From Roseomonas sp. KE0001 (GTDB lineage Bacteria; Pseudomonadota; Alphaproteobacteria; Acetobacterales; Acetobacteraceae), in the NCBI RefSeq assembly GCF_016107285.1, contig NZ_RCVQ01000005.1:310001-374000 (forward strand): 64,000 nucleotides of DNA. Direction: 5' to 3'. The notes under the pieces were generated by a model. The model was not told the DNA's origin, ran no database searches, and saw nothing but the letters and a program-made list of their open reading frames with translations. The position numbers and the translations under genes are program-made. Positions 8,151 to 16,630 of this stretch are shown in pieces. How positions within the stretch are numbered: position 1 is the stretch's first letter; every line of letters begins with the position of its first letter.

Positions 8151-8204
8151 GTGGCGGAATTCTTGCCCGTGGCGGAACTTCTGTCGCTGGCACAACTCTT
8201 GCTG
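8151..8204 (+). repeat. Three degenerate 18-bp tandem repeats carrying sigma-54-like cores
   Basis: The units are 8151-8168, 8169-8186 and 8187-8204, beginning GTGGCGGAA, GTGGCGGAA and CTGGCACAA. Each repeats the pattern TGGC-N8/9-TTGC or a decayed form of it. Only the third is a near-consensus sigma-54 promoter. The array lies between the M20 hydrolase stop and the ABC ATPase start. Confidence 0.6.
8188..8203 (+). promoter_or_regulatory. Probable sigma-54 (-24/-12) promoter of the Pot-type ABC operon
   Basis: TGGCACAACTCTTGCT has the GG-N10-GC architecture and differs from the consensus TGGCACGRNNNTTGCW at one defined position. The predicted start of transcription is near 8214, three bases before ATG 8217. 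The downstream genes are the ureide-linked transporter, AllA and PuuE, so a nitrogen-controlled promoter would make sense. Confidence 0.5.
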
Positions 8205-8216
8205 CCGACGAGCGCG

Positions 8217-9329
8217 ATGCTGAAGACCTCTCCGATCGAAACGTCCACCGCCGGCCATCGTCTCGACATGGACGGAATCCGCGTGCGCTATGGCAGCGCG
8301 ACCGCGGTGGATGGCGTGACCCTCACCGTGGAGCCCGGCGAGATCCTGGCTCTGCTCGGCCCCTCCGGCTGCGGCAAGACAACGCTGCTGCGCACGGTCG
8401 CCGGCTTCATCCGCGCCGATGCCGGGCGCGTGCTGGTCGATGGCCGCCCGATCGATCACCTGCCGCCCGGCGGCCGTGGCGTGGGCATCGTCTTCCAGTC
8501 CTACGCCCTCTTCCCCCACATGACGGCGGCGCAGAATGTCGCCTACGGACTGGAAGCCCGGGGCCGGCCGAAGGCGGAGATCGTCCGCCGCGTCGAGGCG
8601 GCGCTCGCCGCCGTTCGCATGGAGGCGTTCGGCGAGCGGCGCCCGCGCGCGCTCTCGGGTGGGCAGCAGCAGCGCGTGGCGCTGGCCCGCGCACTGGCCA
8701 CCGAACCGCGCATCCTGCTGCTCGACGAGCCCTTCGCCGCGCTCGATCGCGCCCTGCGGCTGGACCTGCAGCTCGAGATCAAGCGCATCCAGCGCCGCTT
8801 CGGCGTCACCGCCGTGCTGGTCACGCACGACCAGGACGAGGCGATGAGCATGGCCGACCGCATGGCGGTGATGAACCGCGGCCAGGTGGAGCAGGTGGCG
8901 GCGCCCGCGGAGGTCTACGACACTCCCGCCACGCCCTTCGTCGCCGGCTTCGTCGGCACCAGCAACCGGCTGCATGGCAAGATCGAGGCGCGGCAGGGCG
9001 AGGATTACCGCATCCGCCTCGATGTCGGCGCCACGGTCACGGTGCCCAGCCAGCGCGGCTTCGCCCTGGGCGAACGGGTGCTGCTCAGCGCGCGGCCCGA
9101 GCATCTCATGCTGCATCCGGACGCGCCGGAGACAGCCGGGAGCTGGCCGGCGCGGTTGCGCCTTTCACTCCCGCTGGGCCCGGCCCTCGTGCACGACGTC
9201 GAGGCCGGCAACACCGAACTCAAGCTGCACCAGGCGCGACACGGCGCGCCGCCCTCGCCCGGACCGGTGCGCATCGGCCTCTCGCCCGGCGCCCGTCCGG
9301 CCCTTTTCCCCGTTGGAGACGCGACATGA
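8217..9329 (+). CDS. ABC transporter ATP-binding protein, PotA/FbpC type
   Basis: This 370-residue ATPase belongs to the spermidine/putrescine-iron-thiosulfate family. It has Walker [11 protein letters not shown]-loop [10 protein letters not shown], signature [16 protein letters not shown], Walker B ILLLDEP, and the H-loop [16 protein letters not shown]-terminal TOBE-like region (about 280-370) follows. It powers the transporter encoded by the next three genes, with which it forms a tight overlapping operon (ATGA at 9326). Start ATG 8217 is the first after the putative sigma-54 promoter. ATG 8268 (MDGIRVRYG) is an alternative. Upstream in-frame codons from 8151 lie in the tandem repeat and are rejected. 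Its place inside the purine cluster suggests allantoin, allantoate or another ureide as substrate. That is inference. Confidence 0.9.
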   Translation: MLKTSPIETSTAGHRLDMDGIRVRYGSATAVDGVTLTVEPGEILALLGPSGCGKTTLLRTVAGFIRADAGRVLVDGRPIDHLPPGGRGVGIVFQSYALFPHMTAAQNVAYGLEARGRPKAEIVRRVEAALAAVRMEAFGERRPRALSGGQQQRVALARALATEPRILLLDEPFAALDRALRLDLQLEIKRIQRRFGVTAVLVTHDQDEAMSMADRMAVMNRGQVEQVAAPAEVYDTPATPFVAGFVGTSNRLHGKIEARQGEDYRIRLDVGATVTVPSQRGFALGERVLLSARPEHLMLHPDAPETAGSWPARLRLSLPLGPALVHDVEAGNTELKLHQARHGAPPSPGPVRIGLSPGARPALFPVGDAT

Positions 9330-10354
9330 TCGAAATGAGCCGCCGCCACGCCCTGAGCGCCACCCTCGGGCTGCTGGGCGCCGCCGCCCTGCCGGCCGGG
9401 CCGGCGCGGGCCGCCGGCAGCATGACCGCCGCGGTCTATCCGGGCGGCTGGGACGAGGCATTGCGGGCCGTGCTGGCGCCGGCGCTGAAGCAGAACCACG
9501 GCGTCGACGTGGCCTTCGAGCCGCTCTTCGCCGTCGACCAGATCGCCAAGGCGCGCGCGGCGCGCGGGGTCGCGCCCTTCGATGTCTTCGTGCTCGATCC
9601 CGGCCCACGCGTCAGCGGCATGGACCTGAAGCTCTTCGAGCCTTTCGATCCGAGCCGCCTGAGCAACCGCGGCAAGCTGCCCGCCGGCTACGCGGACGCG
9701 GTGGGCGCCGGGGTCGCGGCGCAGGTCGTCGGCATCGCCTACAATCCGAAGAAGATGGAGAAGCCGAAGGGCTGGGCGGACCTGTTCAGGCCCGAATACG
9801 CGAAGCAGCTCGGCCTGACCGGCTTCGGCACCACCTTCGGCACCATCTCGCTGATCGAGATGGCCAAGTCCGTCGGCGGCTCCGAGGAGAACATGGAACC
9901 GCTCTTCGAGGCGCTGCGCAAGATCCTGCCCGATGTCGCCGCCGTGGCGCAGCCGGCCGCCATGCCGGGCCTGTTCCAGCAGGGACAGATCGGCCTGATG
10001 TACACCAACACCTATACGGTGACGCTGCTGAAGTCGCGTGGCGTGGACATCGAGTTCGCGGTGCCGGAGAGCGGCGCTGCCGCCTTCGGCACCACGATGC
10101 ACATCGCCAGGGGCAGCAAGAACATCGACGCCGCCTACCAGTACATCGACACGATGATCAGCACGCCGGTGCAGTCGGCGCTGTCGCAGGCGCCGTACTT
10201 CTTCGTGCCGGTCAACACCGAGGTGAAGCCGGGCGCCGACGTGCCGATGAAGTCGATCGACGACCTCAGGACCTTCGTCACGCATGACTGGACCAAGATC
10301 AATCCGCAGCGGCCGCGCTGGATCGACCGCTTCAACCGCGAGATGGCCAAGTGA
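9326..10354 (+). CDS. Periplasmic binding protein of the Pot-type ABC transporter
   Basis: This 342-residue extracellular solute-binding protein (PotD/Fbp-like, SBP_bac_6/8 fold) captures the ligand for the adjacent transporter. The N-terminus has SRRHALSA followed by a hydrophobic stretch and an A-R-A cleavage site near residue 31, which looks like a Tat-compatible signal peptide. The body starts SMTAAVYPGGWDEALRAVLAP and contains GIAYNPKKMEKPKGWADLFRPE and YTNTYTVTLLKSRGV, typical for the family. It overlaps the ATPase (ATGA) and the first permease (GTGA at 10351). The ligand is unknown. The purine-degradation context points to a ureide. Confidence 0.9.
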   Translation: MIEMSRRHALSATLGLLGAAALPAGPARAAGSMTAAVYPGGWDEALRAVLAPALKQNHGVDVAFEPLFAVDQIAKARAARGVAPFDVFVLDPGPRVSGMDLKLFEPFDPSRLSNRGKLPAGYADAVGAGVAAQVVGIAYNPKKMEKPKGWADLFRPEYAKQLGLTGFGTTFGTISLIEMAKSVGGSEENMEPLFEALRKILPDVAAVAQPAAMPGLFQQGQIGLMYTNTYTVTLLKSRGVDIEFAVPESGAAAFGTTMHIARGSKNIDAAYQYIDTMISTPVQSALSQAPYFFVPVNTEVKPGADVPMKSIDDLRTFVTHDWTKINPQRPRWIDRFNREMAK

Positions 10355-11181
10355 GCGAGCGGGGCGCGTGGCGGCTCGCGCTGCCGCTCGCCCTGGCGCA
10401 GCTGCTGTTCTTCCTCTCGCCGCTGCTGCTGCTGGCGGCGACCTCCCTCGCGACGGACGAGAATCTCGACACTGCCAGCCTCGCGGCCTGGCGCGACGTG
10501 CTGGGCGATTCCTTCCACCGCCAGGCGGTTCTGAACACGCTGCGCCTCGGCGCCCTCACCGTGCTCGCCACCCTGCTCTTCGCGGTGCCCCTGGCGCTGC
10601 TGCACATGGTGGCGGGGCCGGCCCTCAAGCGGATCATCCTGCTCGCCGCCGTGCTGCCGCTGCTGACCTCGGTGGTGGTGCGGACCTTCGCGTGGATCGT
10701 CATCCTGGGGCGGGAGGGCGTCATCAACAGCACGCTGCTTTCCACGGGTCTGACCAGCGCGCCCATCCCGCTTCTGCAGACCGAACCCGGGCTGATCCTG
10801 GCGCTGACGCAGATCGAGATGCCGCTGATGCTGCTGCCGCTGATCGCCTCGCTCGGACGCATCGACCCGGCGCTGCTCGACGCCTCGGCCTCGCTCGGCG
10901 CCTCGCTGTTCCGCACGCTGCGCCGTGTCGTGCTGCCGATGGCGCTGCCCGGCCTGCTGGCCGGTGCCACGCTGGTCTTCGCCAGTGCCTCCACCGCCTT
11001 CATCTCGCAGTCGGTGATCGGCGGCGGCCGGCTGGCCTATCTCCCGTCGCTGGTCTGGCAGCAGGCCATGGTGGTGTTCAACTGGCCCCTCGCGGCGGCC
11101 CTGGCGCTGACGCTGATGGCCTCGGTGCTGGCCGTCGCGGCGGCGCTCTCGGCAGTGGGAAGGAAGGCCGCGCATGTCTAG
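10351..11181 (+). CDS. ABC transporter permease, PotB type
   Basis: This 276-residue inner-membrane permease has about six hydrophobic segments and the EAA-type cytoplasmic loop (LDASASLGASLFRTLRRVVLP, about residues 172-192) that docks on the ATPase. The GTG start at 10351 overlaps the stop of the binding protein. It overlaps the second permease by eight bases. With PotC and the ATPase it forms the import channel of the cluster transporter. Confidence 0.9.
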   Translation: MSERGAWRLALPLALAQLLFFLSPLLLLAATSLATDENLDTASLAAWRDVLGDSFHRQAVLNTLRLGALTVLATLLFAVPLALLHMVAGPALKRIILLAAVLPLLTSVVVRTFAWIVILGREGVINSTLLSTGLTSAPIPLLQTEPGLILALTQIEMPLMLLPLIASLGRIDPALLDASASLGASLFRTLRRVVLPMALPGLLAGATLVFASASTAFISQSVIGGGRLAYLPSLVWQQAMVVFNWPLAAALALTLMASVLAVAAALSAVGRKAAHV

Positions 11182-11992
11182 ATTCGCCGCCCGCGACAAG
11201 CCGCTGGCCCTGCTGATCCTGGCCCTGGCCGCGATCGGGCTGCTGATCCTCATCGGGCCGGTGCTGATCGTGCTGCTCACCTCCTTCACCACCTCGCAGG
11301 CCTTGCGCTTTCCGCCGCCGGGCCTGACCCTGCGCTGGTACGCCGACCTCTTCGACCCCGCGCGCTCGGCGCAGATCCATGTCGCCGCCGGCAATTCCCT
11401 GGCCGTCGCCGCCTGCACGGCCGCGCTCTCCACCGCCCTGGCGACCGGCGCGGCGCTGGCCATCTCCCGCTCCCGCGCCACCTGGGCGCGCATGGCGGAA
11501 GGCGGCTTCATGGCGCCGCTGGTGCTGCCCGGCATCGCCTATGGCCTGGCGACGCTGATGTTCTTCTCCTGGCTGCGGCAGCCGCCGTCCTTCGGGCTGC
11601 TGGTCGCCGGCCATGCGATGATCGCGACGCCCTTCGCGCTGCGCACCATCGGCGCCAGCGCGGCGGGGCTCGATCCCGCCCTGCTGGAGAGCAGCGCCAT
11701 CCTCGGCGCCTCGCCCTGGCGCACCTTCCGGCGCGTCGTGCTGCCCCTGATCATGCCGGGCGTGGCCGCGGGGGCCTTCCTCGCCTTCGTCTCCTCGCTC
11801 GACAATGTGCCGGTCTCCCTCTTCCTCTCCTCGGCGGAGACGGACATGCTGCCGATCCGCATGTGGGGCATGATGGAGACCTCGCTCGACGTGCGCGTCG
11901 CGGCGGCCTCCGGCGTGCTGGTGGCTGTCGCCTTCCTTCTTCTCGTGGTGATGGACCGCGCCGTGGGCCTGGTCCGCAGGATGGCCGGATGA
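11174..11992 (+). CDS. ABC transporter permease, PotC type
   Basis: This 272-residue second permease of the same transporter has six predicted membrane helices. Its EAA loop reads LLESSAILGASPWRTFRRVVLP near residues 175-196. It starts with ATG 11174 inside the end of the preceding permease, so the two are coupled. Its own stop overlaps the allA start (ATGA at 11989), which ties the transporter to ureidoglycolate metabolism and is the strongest contextual hint to its substrate. Confidence 0.9.
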   Translation: MSRFAARDKPLALLILALAAIGLLILIGPVLIVLLTSFTTSQALRFPPPGLTLRWYADLFDPARSAQIHVAAGNSLAVAACTAALSTALATGAALAISRSRATWARMAEGGFMAPLVLPGIAYGLATLMFFSWLRQPPSFGLLVAGHAMIATPFALRTIGASAAGLDPALLESSAILGASPWRTFRRVVLPLIMPGVAAGAFLAFVSSLDNVPVSLFLSSAETDMLPIRMWGMMETSLDVRVAAASGVLVAVAFLLLVVMDRAVGLVRRMAG

Positions 11993-12462
11993 CGCTGAAG
12001 CCCGAACCCCTGACCGCCGAGGCCTTCGCGCCCTTCGGCGAGGTGCTGACGGTGCCGGAGGCCGCCGGCCGCCTCTACTACGAGGCGGCGCTGGCCAATG
12101 GCCGGGCCGGCGCCTGGCCCAGCCTGTCACTGTCCTGCAAGGAGCCCGAGCCCGCGCGGCGGCTGCGTGTCGAGGCGATGGAGCGGCACGAGTTCTCGTC
12201 GCAGAGCTTCGTTCCGCTCGGCGCCGCCGCCTGGCTGGTGCTGGTGGCGCCGCATGGCGCGGATGGCGGACCGGACATGGCCAGGGCGCGCGCCTTCCTG
12301 CCCGGCCCGGGCCAGGCCGTCACCTATGGCATCAATGTCTGGCATCACGGCATGACGGTGTTCGGCGCGCCGGCCCGCTTCGCCGTCTTCATGTGGCGCG
12401 ATGGCGGGCCGGGGGATGAGGAATTCGTCCCCGTCGAACCCTTCACCCTGGACCTGGACTGA
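11989..12462 (+). CDS. allA: Ureidoglycolate lyase / hydrolase
   Basis: This 157-residue AllA-type protein cleaves ureidoglycolate to glyoxylate and urea, the step after allantoate degradation. It is recognised by the opening PLTAEAFAPFGEVL, the conserved MERHEFSSQSFVPLG, FLPGPGQAVTYGINVWHHGM (the metal/substrate region of the cupin fold) and the terminal FVPVEPFTLDLD. The ATG at 11989 overlaps the permease stop by four bases, and the puuE gene follows after six bases, so it lies in one transcription unit with the transporter and PuuE. Length matches the family (about 160 residues). Confidence 0.9.
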   Translation: MTLKPEPLTAEAFAPFGEVLTVPEAAGRLYYEAALANGRAGAWPSLSLSCKEPEPARRLRVEAMERHEFSSQSFVPLGAAAWLVLVAPHGADGGPDMARARAFLPGPGQAVTYGINVWHHGMTVFGAPARFAVFMWRDGGPGDEEFVPVEPFTLDLD

Positions 12463-12468
12463 CCTCCG

Positions 12469-13392
12469 ATGACCTATCAGGTGAAGCGCGACTTCATCGG
12501 CTATGGCGCCAACCCGCCGGACCCGCGGTGGCCTGGCGGCGCACGCGTCGCGGTCAATTTCGTCATGAACTACGAGGAGGGCTCCGAGCCCTCGGTGCAG
12601 GATGGCGAGGGCTATTCCGAGCACGGCCTGACCGAGGCCCCTGGCATCGCGCATATCCCGAAGGGTCGCGACCTCGCTGCCGAAGGCATGTTCGAGTATG
12701 GCAGCCGGGTCGGCTTCTGGCGGCTGATGCGGCTGTTCCAGGAGCGTGGCCTGCCGATGACGGTCTTCGGCTGCGCCCTGGCCCTGGAGCGCAACCCCGA
12801 GGCGGCGGCGGCCATCCGAGAGAGCGGCTTCGATGTCTGCTGCCACGGCTGGCGCTGGGTGAAGCACTACGAACTCTCCGAGGCCGAGGAGCGCGAGCAC
12901 ATCCGCCGCGCCGTCGCCTCGCTGGAGCGGACGGTGGGGCACCGCCCCGATGGCTGGTACTGCCGCTACGGACCCAGCGAGAACACGCGCCGCCTGGTGG
13001 TCGAGGAGGGCGGCTTCCTCTACGACAGCGACAGCTATGCCGACGAACTGCCCTGGTGGGTCACGGTGGAGGGCAAGGGCCATCTGGTCGTGCCCTATTC
13101 GCTGACCAACAATGACGGCAAGTACGCCGGCGCCGTCGGGACCTCGGAGCAGTGGTTCAGCTTCGTGCGGGACGCCTTCGACACGCTCTACGCCGAGGGC
13201 GCGCGGACGCCGAAGATGATGTCGGTCGGGCTGCACATGCGGCTGATCGGCCATCCGGCCAGGGCGGCCGGCCTGGCGCGGCTGCTGGACCATATCCAGA
13301 GGCATCAGGATGTCTGGATCACCCGGCGCATCGACATCGCCCGGCACTGGGTGAGGCAGCATCCCTATCCCGGCCGCGGGCTGAACGAATAG
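12469..13392 (+). CDS. puuE: Allantoinase, PuuE type (polysaccharide deacetylase fold)
   Basis: This 307-residue protein closely matches the metal-independent allantoinase PuuE, which opens the hydantoin ring of allantoin to allantoate. Family landmarks are [75 protein letters not shown] and [12 protein letters not shown]. It is the last gene of the operon (ABC transporter, allA, puuE), and a GC hairpin follows the stop. A second, more diverged copy lies at 5875-6768 on the other strand. With the M20 hydrolase and AllA it gives a complete route from allantoin to glyoxylate. Confidence 0.92.
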   Translation: MTYQVKRDFIGYGANPPDPRWPGGARVAVNFVMNYEEGSEPSVQDGEGYSEHGLTEAPGIAHIPKGRDLAAEGMFEYGSRVGFWRLMRLFQERGLPMTVFGCALALERNPEAAAAIRESGFDVCCHGWRWVKHYELSEAEEREHIRRAVASLERTVGHRPDGWYCRYGPSENTRRLVVEEGGFLYDSDSYADELPWWVTVEGKGHLVVPYSLTNNDGKYAGAVGTSEQWFSFVRDAFDTLYAEGARTPKMMSVGLHMRLIGHPARAAGLARLLDHIQRHQDVWITRRIDIARHWVRQHPYPGRGLNE

Positions 13393-13399
13393 GGTGACG

Positions 13400-13419
13400 G
13401 CCCCGCTTGGCGGCGGGGC
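13400..13419 (+). terminator. Hairpin after the puuE operon
   Basis: A perfect 7-bp stem GCCCCGC/GCGGGGC (13400-13406 with 13413-13419) and a 6-base loop stand eight bases after the puuE stop. There is no U-tract. Position suggests an intrinsic-like terminator for the purine operon ahead of cysK. Confidence 0.45.
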
Positions 13420-13486
13420 GGCTCCCCCCATAGCATCCGCGCGCCGGACACCCCAAGTCAGCGGCAACACAAGCCGGGAGACACCG

Positions 13487-14401
13487 ATGCGCGCCACCTC
13501 CGTTCTCGAGACCATCGGCCAGACGCCGCACATCCGCCTGGGCCGCCTCTTCCCCGACGCCGAGGTCTGGGTGAAGTCCGAGCGCGCCAATCCCGGCGGC
13601 TCGATCAAGGACCGCATCGCCCTGTCGATGGTCGAGGCGGCGGAGGCGGAGGGCCGGCTGAAGCCGGGTGGCACGATCATCGAGCCGACCTCGGGCAATA
13701 CCGGCATCGGGCTGGCCATGGTCGCGGCGGTGAAGGGCTACAGGCTGGTCCTGGTCATGCCGGAATCCATGTCCATCGAGCGCCGCCGGCTGATGCAGGC
13801 CTATGGCGCCACCTTCGACCTGACGCCGCGCGAGAAGGGCATGAAGGGCGCCATCGAGCGGGCCAAGGAGCTGGTGGCCGAGACGCCCGGCGCCTGGATG
13901 CCGCAGCAGTTCGAAAATCCGGCCAATATCGACGTGCATGTCCGGACCACCGCGCGCGAGATCCTGAGTGACTTCCCCGAGGGGCTGGACGCGCTGATCA
14001 CCGGCGTCGGCACCGGCGGCCACCTCACCGGTTGCGCCCAGGTGCTGAAGCAGGCCTGGCCCGCGCTGAAGGTCTTCGCCGTGGAGCCCGAGGCCTCGCC
14101 CGTGATCTCCGGCGGATCGCCCGCGCCGCACCCGATCCAGGGCATCGGTGCCGGCTTCGTGCCGGCCAACCTGCACACCGACCTGCTGGATGGCGTCATC
14201 AAGGTCGCGGCCGATGCGGCCAAGGACTATGCCCGCCGCTCGGCGCTGCAGGAGGGCCTGCTGGTCGGCATCTCCTCCGGAGCGACGCTGGCCGCCATCG
14301 CCGCCAAGCTGCCGGAGCTGGGGCAGGGCGCGAAGGTGCTGGGCTTCAACTATGACACCGGGGAGCGCTATCTCTCGGTTCCGGACTTCCTGCCGGGCTG
14401 A
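13487..14401 (+). CDS. cysK: Cysteine synthase A (O-acetylserine sulfhydrylase)
   Basis: This 304-residue PLP enzyme makes cysteine from O-acetylserine and sulfide. Motifs are [16 protein letters not shown] (PLP Lys in SIKDR), [12 protein letters not shown] (substrate loop), [10 protein letters not shown] (phosphate-binding loop), [11 protein letters not shown] and the C-terminal [13 protein letters not shown] 13487 is chosen because GGGAG stands at 13476-13480. The frame extends upstream to 13394 but without a ribosome site. It is convergent with cysE, 29 bases away, so the two steps of cysteine synthesis are adjacent but on opposite strands. Confidence 0.95.
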   Translation: MRATSVLETIGQTPHIRLGRLFPDAEVWVKSERANPGGSIKDRIALSMVEAAEAEGRLKPGGTIIEPTSGNTGIGLAMVAAVKGYRLVLVMPESMSIERRRLMQAYGATFDLTPREKGMKGAIERAKELVAETPGAWMPQQFENPANIDVHVRTTAREILSDFPEGLDALITGVGTGGHLTGCAQVLKQAWPALKVFAVEPEASPVISGGSPAPHPIQGIGAGFVPANLHTDLLDGVIKVAADAAKDYARRSALQEGLLVGISSGATLAAIAAKLPELGQGAKVLGFNYDTGERYLSVPDFLPG

Positions 14402-14430
14402 GGCCCGCCGGGGCGGGACGGCGGGGCTTC

Positions 14431-15288
14431 TCAGATCGTGTAGTCGAAGGCCGTATAGGCCATCTCGGCCAGGATCTCGTCGGCGCTGCGCGGCGAGGCG
14501 GCGCCCTGGTCCATCCGGACCGGCCGGGCCGGCACGCCCGCCACGGTGGTGCGCGGCGGCACGGGCGCCAGCACCACCGAGCCGGCGGCGATGCGGGCAT
14601 CCTCGCCGACCTCGATATTGCCCAGGATCTTCGCCCCCGCGCCGATGATGACGCCGCGCCGGATCTTGGGATGCCGGTCCCCCGCCTCCTTGCCGGTGCC
14701 GCCCAGCGTCACGCCCTGCAGCAGCGAGACATCGTCGCCGATCTCCGCCGTCTCGCCGATCACGAGCCCGGTCGCGTGGTCGAGCAGGATGCCCCGGCCG
14801 ATCCGGGCGGCCGGGTGGATATCGGCCTGGAACACCTCCGAGGCGCGGCTTTGCAGGTAGAGGGCGAGATCCCGCTCCCCCTGCTTCCAGAGCCAGTGGT
14901 TCAGCCGGTGCAGCTGGATGGCGTGAAATCCCTTGAAGTACAGGAAGGGCTCGATCAGCCGCTCGCAGGCCGGGTCGCGCTCGAAGACGGCGGCGATATC
15001 CGCCTTCAGCCCCAGCACCAGCGCGGCATCGGCCCGGCTGGCCTGCTGGAAGGCCTGGAAGATGATGGAATGCGAGATGGTGTCGTTGCGCAACCGGGCG
15101 GCGATGCGGTGGAACGCCGCGGTGGGGAAGTCGGGCTGGTTCAGGATCGATTCCAGGAAGAGCGGCGCCAGGGTCGGCGATGCGGTCTGGGCGGCCTCCG
15201 CCTCGCGGCGCAGCTGGTGCCACAGCGCGTCGGTCAGCTCCGCCTGCGTCGAGACCAGGGACAGGTGATGCGGCGCGGATCGCGACAA
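14431..15288 (-). CDS. cysE: Serine O-acetyltransferase
   Basis: This 285-residue enzyme acetylates serine, the first step of cysteine synthesis. It has the N-terminal helical domain (about 15-145) followed by the left-handed beta-helix of hexapeptide repeats. The catalytic HPAARIGRGILLDHATGLVIGE segment and QGVTLGGTGKEAGDRHPKI are clear. It ends with a flexible tail finishing FDYTI. The C-terminal Ile is what CysE uses to dock into CysK. The best start is TTG at 15288 with GGAG seven bases upstream (reverse of 15296-15299). The frame stays open far upstream but without a ribosome site. It is convergent with cysK. Confidence 0.93.
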   Translation of the reverse strand: MSRSAPHHLSLVSTQAELTDALWHQLRREAEAAQTASPTLAPLFLESILNQPDFPTAAFHRIAARLRNDTISHSIIFQAFQQASRADAALVLGLKADIAAVFERDPACERLIEPFLYFKGFHAIQLHRLNHWLWKQGERDLALYLQSRASEVFQADIHPAARIGRGILLDHATGLVIGETAEIGDDVSLLQGVTLGGTGKEAGDRHPKIRRGVIIGAGAKILGNIEVGEDARIAAGSVVLAPVPPRTTVAGVPARPVRMDQGAASPRSADEILAEMAYTAFDYTI

Positions 15289-15378
15289 GGGATCTCTCCA
15301 TCGGAGCCTTCGGCCACCGGATATGCGGTGGGTCGGCGGGCGGCGGGAGGGGCGACACGAAATCTTCAGCCCCGCGAT

Positions 15379-15417
15379 CCCCCGCCCGTCCCCTGCGGGC
15401 CCGTCGCGGGGCGGGGG
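15379..15417. other. Strong GC hairpin in the cysE / nitronate monooxygenase divergent gap
   Basis: CCCCCGCCC (15379-15387) pairs with GGGCGGGGG (15409-15417) around a 21-base loop that can fold further. It lies in the 231-base gap between two divergent genes, where a terminator is not expected. It may be a 5'-leader structure or part of an operator. Function unknown. Confidence 0.4.
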
Positions 15418-15519
15418 GCTTGGCCGCCACGGCCCCGCTCCGATAGGTTGGCGGGACAAGGCCGGCCCCGCGCCGAGCTGGGTCAAACCACCAGGCCAAA
15501 CACTGAGGAGATGACGAGA

Positions 15520-16458
15520 ATGCCATTGCCCCCCGCCCTCGAGGGCCGCCTCGCGCTCCCCATCGTCGCCGCGCCGATGTTCCTGGTCTCCGGGCCGGAT
15601 CTGGTGGTCGAGACCTGCCGCGCCGGGGTGCTGGGCACCTTTCCCTCGCTGAACCAGCGCAGCAGCGAGGCCTATGGCGACTGGCTGGACGAGATCGCCG
15701 GGCGGCTGGAGGGCCAGCCCGGCGCCGCGCCCTTCGGCGTGAACCTGATCGTCAACCGTTCCAACACCCGGCTGGATGCCGATCTGGCGCGGACGGTGGA
15801 GCACCGCGTGCCCCTGGTCATCACCTCGCTCGGTGCGGTGAAGGAGCTGGTGGATGCGGTCCATGCCTATGGCGGGCTGGTCTTCCACGATGTCGTCAAC
15901 CTGCGCCACGCCGCCAAGGCGGCGGAGGCCGGGGTGGATGGGCTGATCGCCGTCAGCGCCGGGGCCGGCGGCCATGCCGGCCAGCTCAGCCCCTTCGCCT
16001 TCCTGGCCGAGCTGCGGCAGATCTTCCAGGGAACCCTGTTGCTCTCGGGCGCCATGAGCACGGGCGCGCATGTCGCCGCCGCGCGGCTGATGGGGGCGGA
16101 CCTGGCCTATCTCGGCACCCGCTTCATCGCCACGCAGGAGAGCATGGGCCCGCCGGACTACAAGGCCATGCTGCTGGAGGCCAAGGCCCGGGACGTCATC
16201 TACACCCCGGCGATCAGCGGCGTGAACGCCAATTTCCTGCGCCAGAGCCTGGTCGCCGCCGGGCTCGATCCGGAGAACCTGCCGCCGCGGCCGGAGAAGC
16301 ACACCGATGCCGAGCACCGACCCTGGAAGAACATCTGGTCGGCCGGGCACGGCGTCGGCAGCATCGAGGACGTGCCGACCGTGGCCGAGCTCTGCGGCCG
16401 GCTGGGGCAGGAATATCGCGAGGCCCTGCGCGCGCTCTCCCGCGAGGCCGAGGGCTGA
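15520..16458 (+). CDS. Nitronate monooxygenase / 2-nitropropane dioxygenase family flavoprotein
   Basis: This 312-residue FMN-binding TIM-barrel enzyme of the NMO/NPD family oxidises nitronates to carbonyl compounds, or has an unknown related substrate. Motifs are LPIVAAPMFLVSGPDLV, FGVNLIVNRSN, VFHDVVNLRHA, GAGGHAGQLSPFAF (flavin phosphate loop with the likely catalytic His) and LLSGAMSTGAHVAAARLMGADLAYLGTRFIAT. ATG 15520 is preferred over ATG 15511 because the GAGGAG at 15505-15510 touches the latter but is nine bases from the former. A two-step hairpin follows the stop. Confidence 0.88.
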   Translation: MPLPPALEGRLALPIVAAPMFLVSGPDLVVETCRAGVLGTFPSLNQRSSEAYGDWLDEIAGRLEGQPGAAPFGVNLIVNRSNTRLDADLARTVEHRVPLVITSLGAVKELVDAVHAYGGLVFHDVVNLRHAAKAAEAGVDGLIAVSAGAGGHAGQLSPFAFLAELRQIFQGTLLLSGAMSTGAHVAAARLMGADLAYLGTRFIATQESMGPPDYKAMLLEAKARDVIYTPAISGVNANFLRQSLVAAGLDPENLPPRPEKHTDAEHRPWKNIWSAGHGVGSIEDVPTVAELCGRLGQEYREALRALSREAEG

Positions 16459-16463
16459 TCCGG

Positions 16464-16497
16464 GCCGGCGGGGCAGGGCAATTCCTGCACCGCCGGC
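16464..16497 (+). terminator. Two-part hairpin after the nitronate monooxygenase gene
   Basis: The outer stem GCCGGCGG/CCGCCGGC (16464-16471 with 16490-16497) encloses an inner GCAGG/CCTGC stem (16473-16477 with 16484-16488). It begins six bases after the stop codon. There is no poly-U. It is a likely transcription end or a stable 3' structure. Confidence 0.55.
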
Positions 16498-16630
16498 CGC
16501 CCTGCCATGCGGCGGGGTCGCCTTGCGGGCGGGCCTCACAGGCAGGAGAGTGTTCCCGCCGCCGGCGCCCGCCTTCCTGCCCTGGCCCTCGCGCCTGGCG
16601 GCCCCTGCCGGCCACCGAGGAAACCTGTCC

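Noticed and set aside
11863-11988. Upstream extension of the allA frame
   Set aside because: It lies inside the PotC-type permease gene. AllA homology begins at ATG 11989, which overlaps the permease stop in the usual ATGA manner.
13393-13486. SAM-type riboswitch before cysK
   Set aside because: The gap holds a simple GC hairpin next to the puuE stop and no recognisable SAM-II pseudoknot sequence. It is better explained as a terminator.
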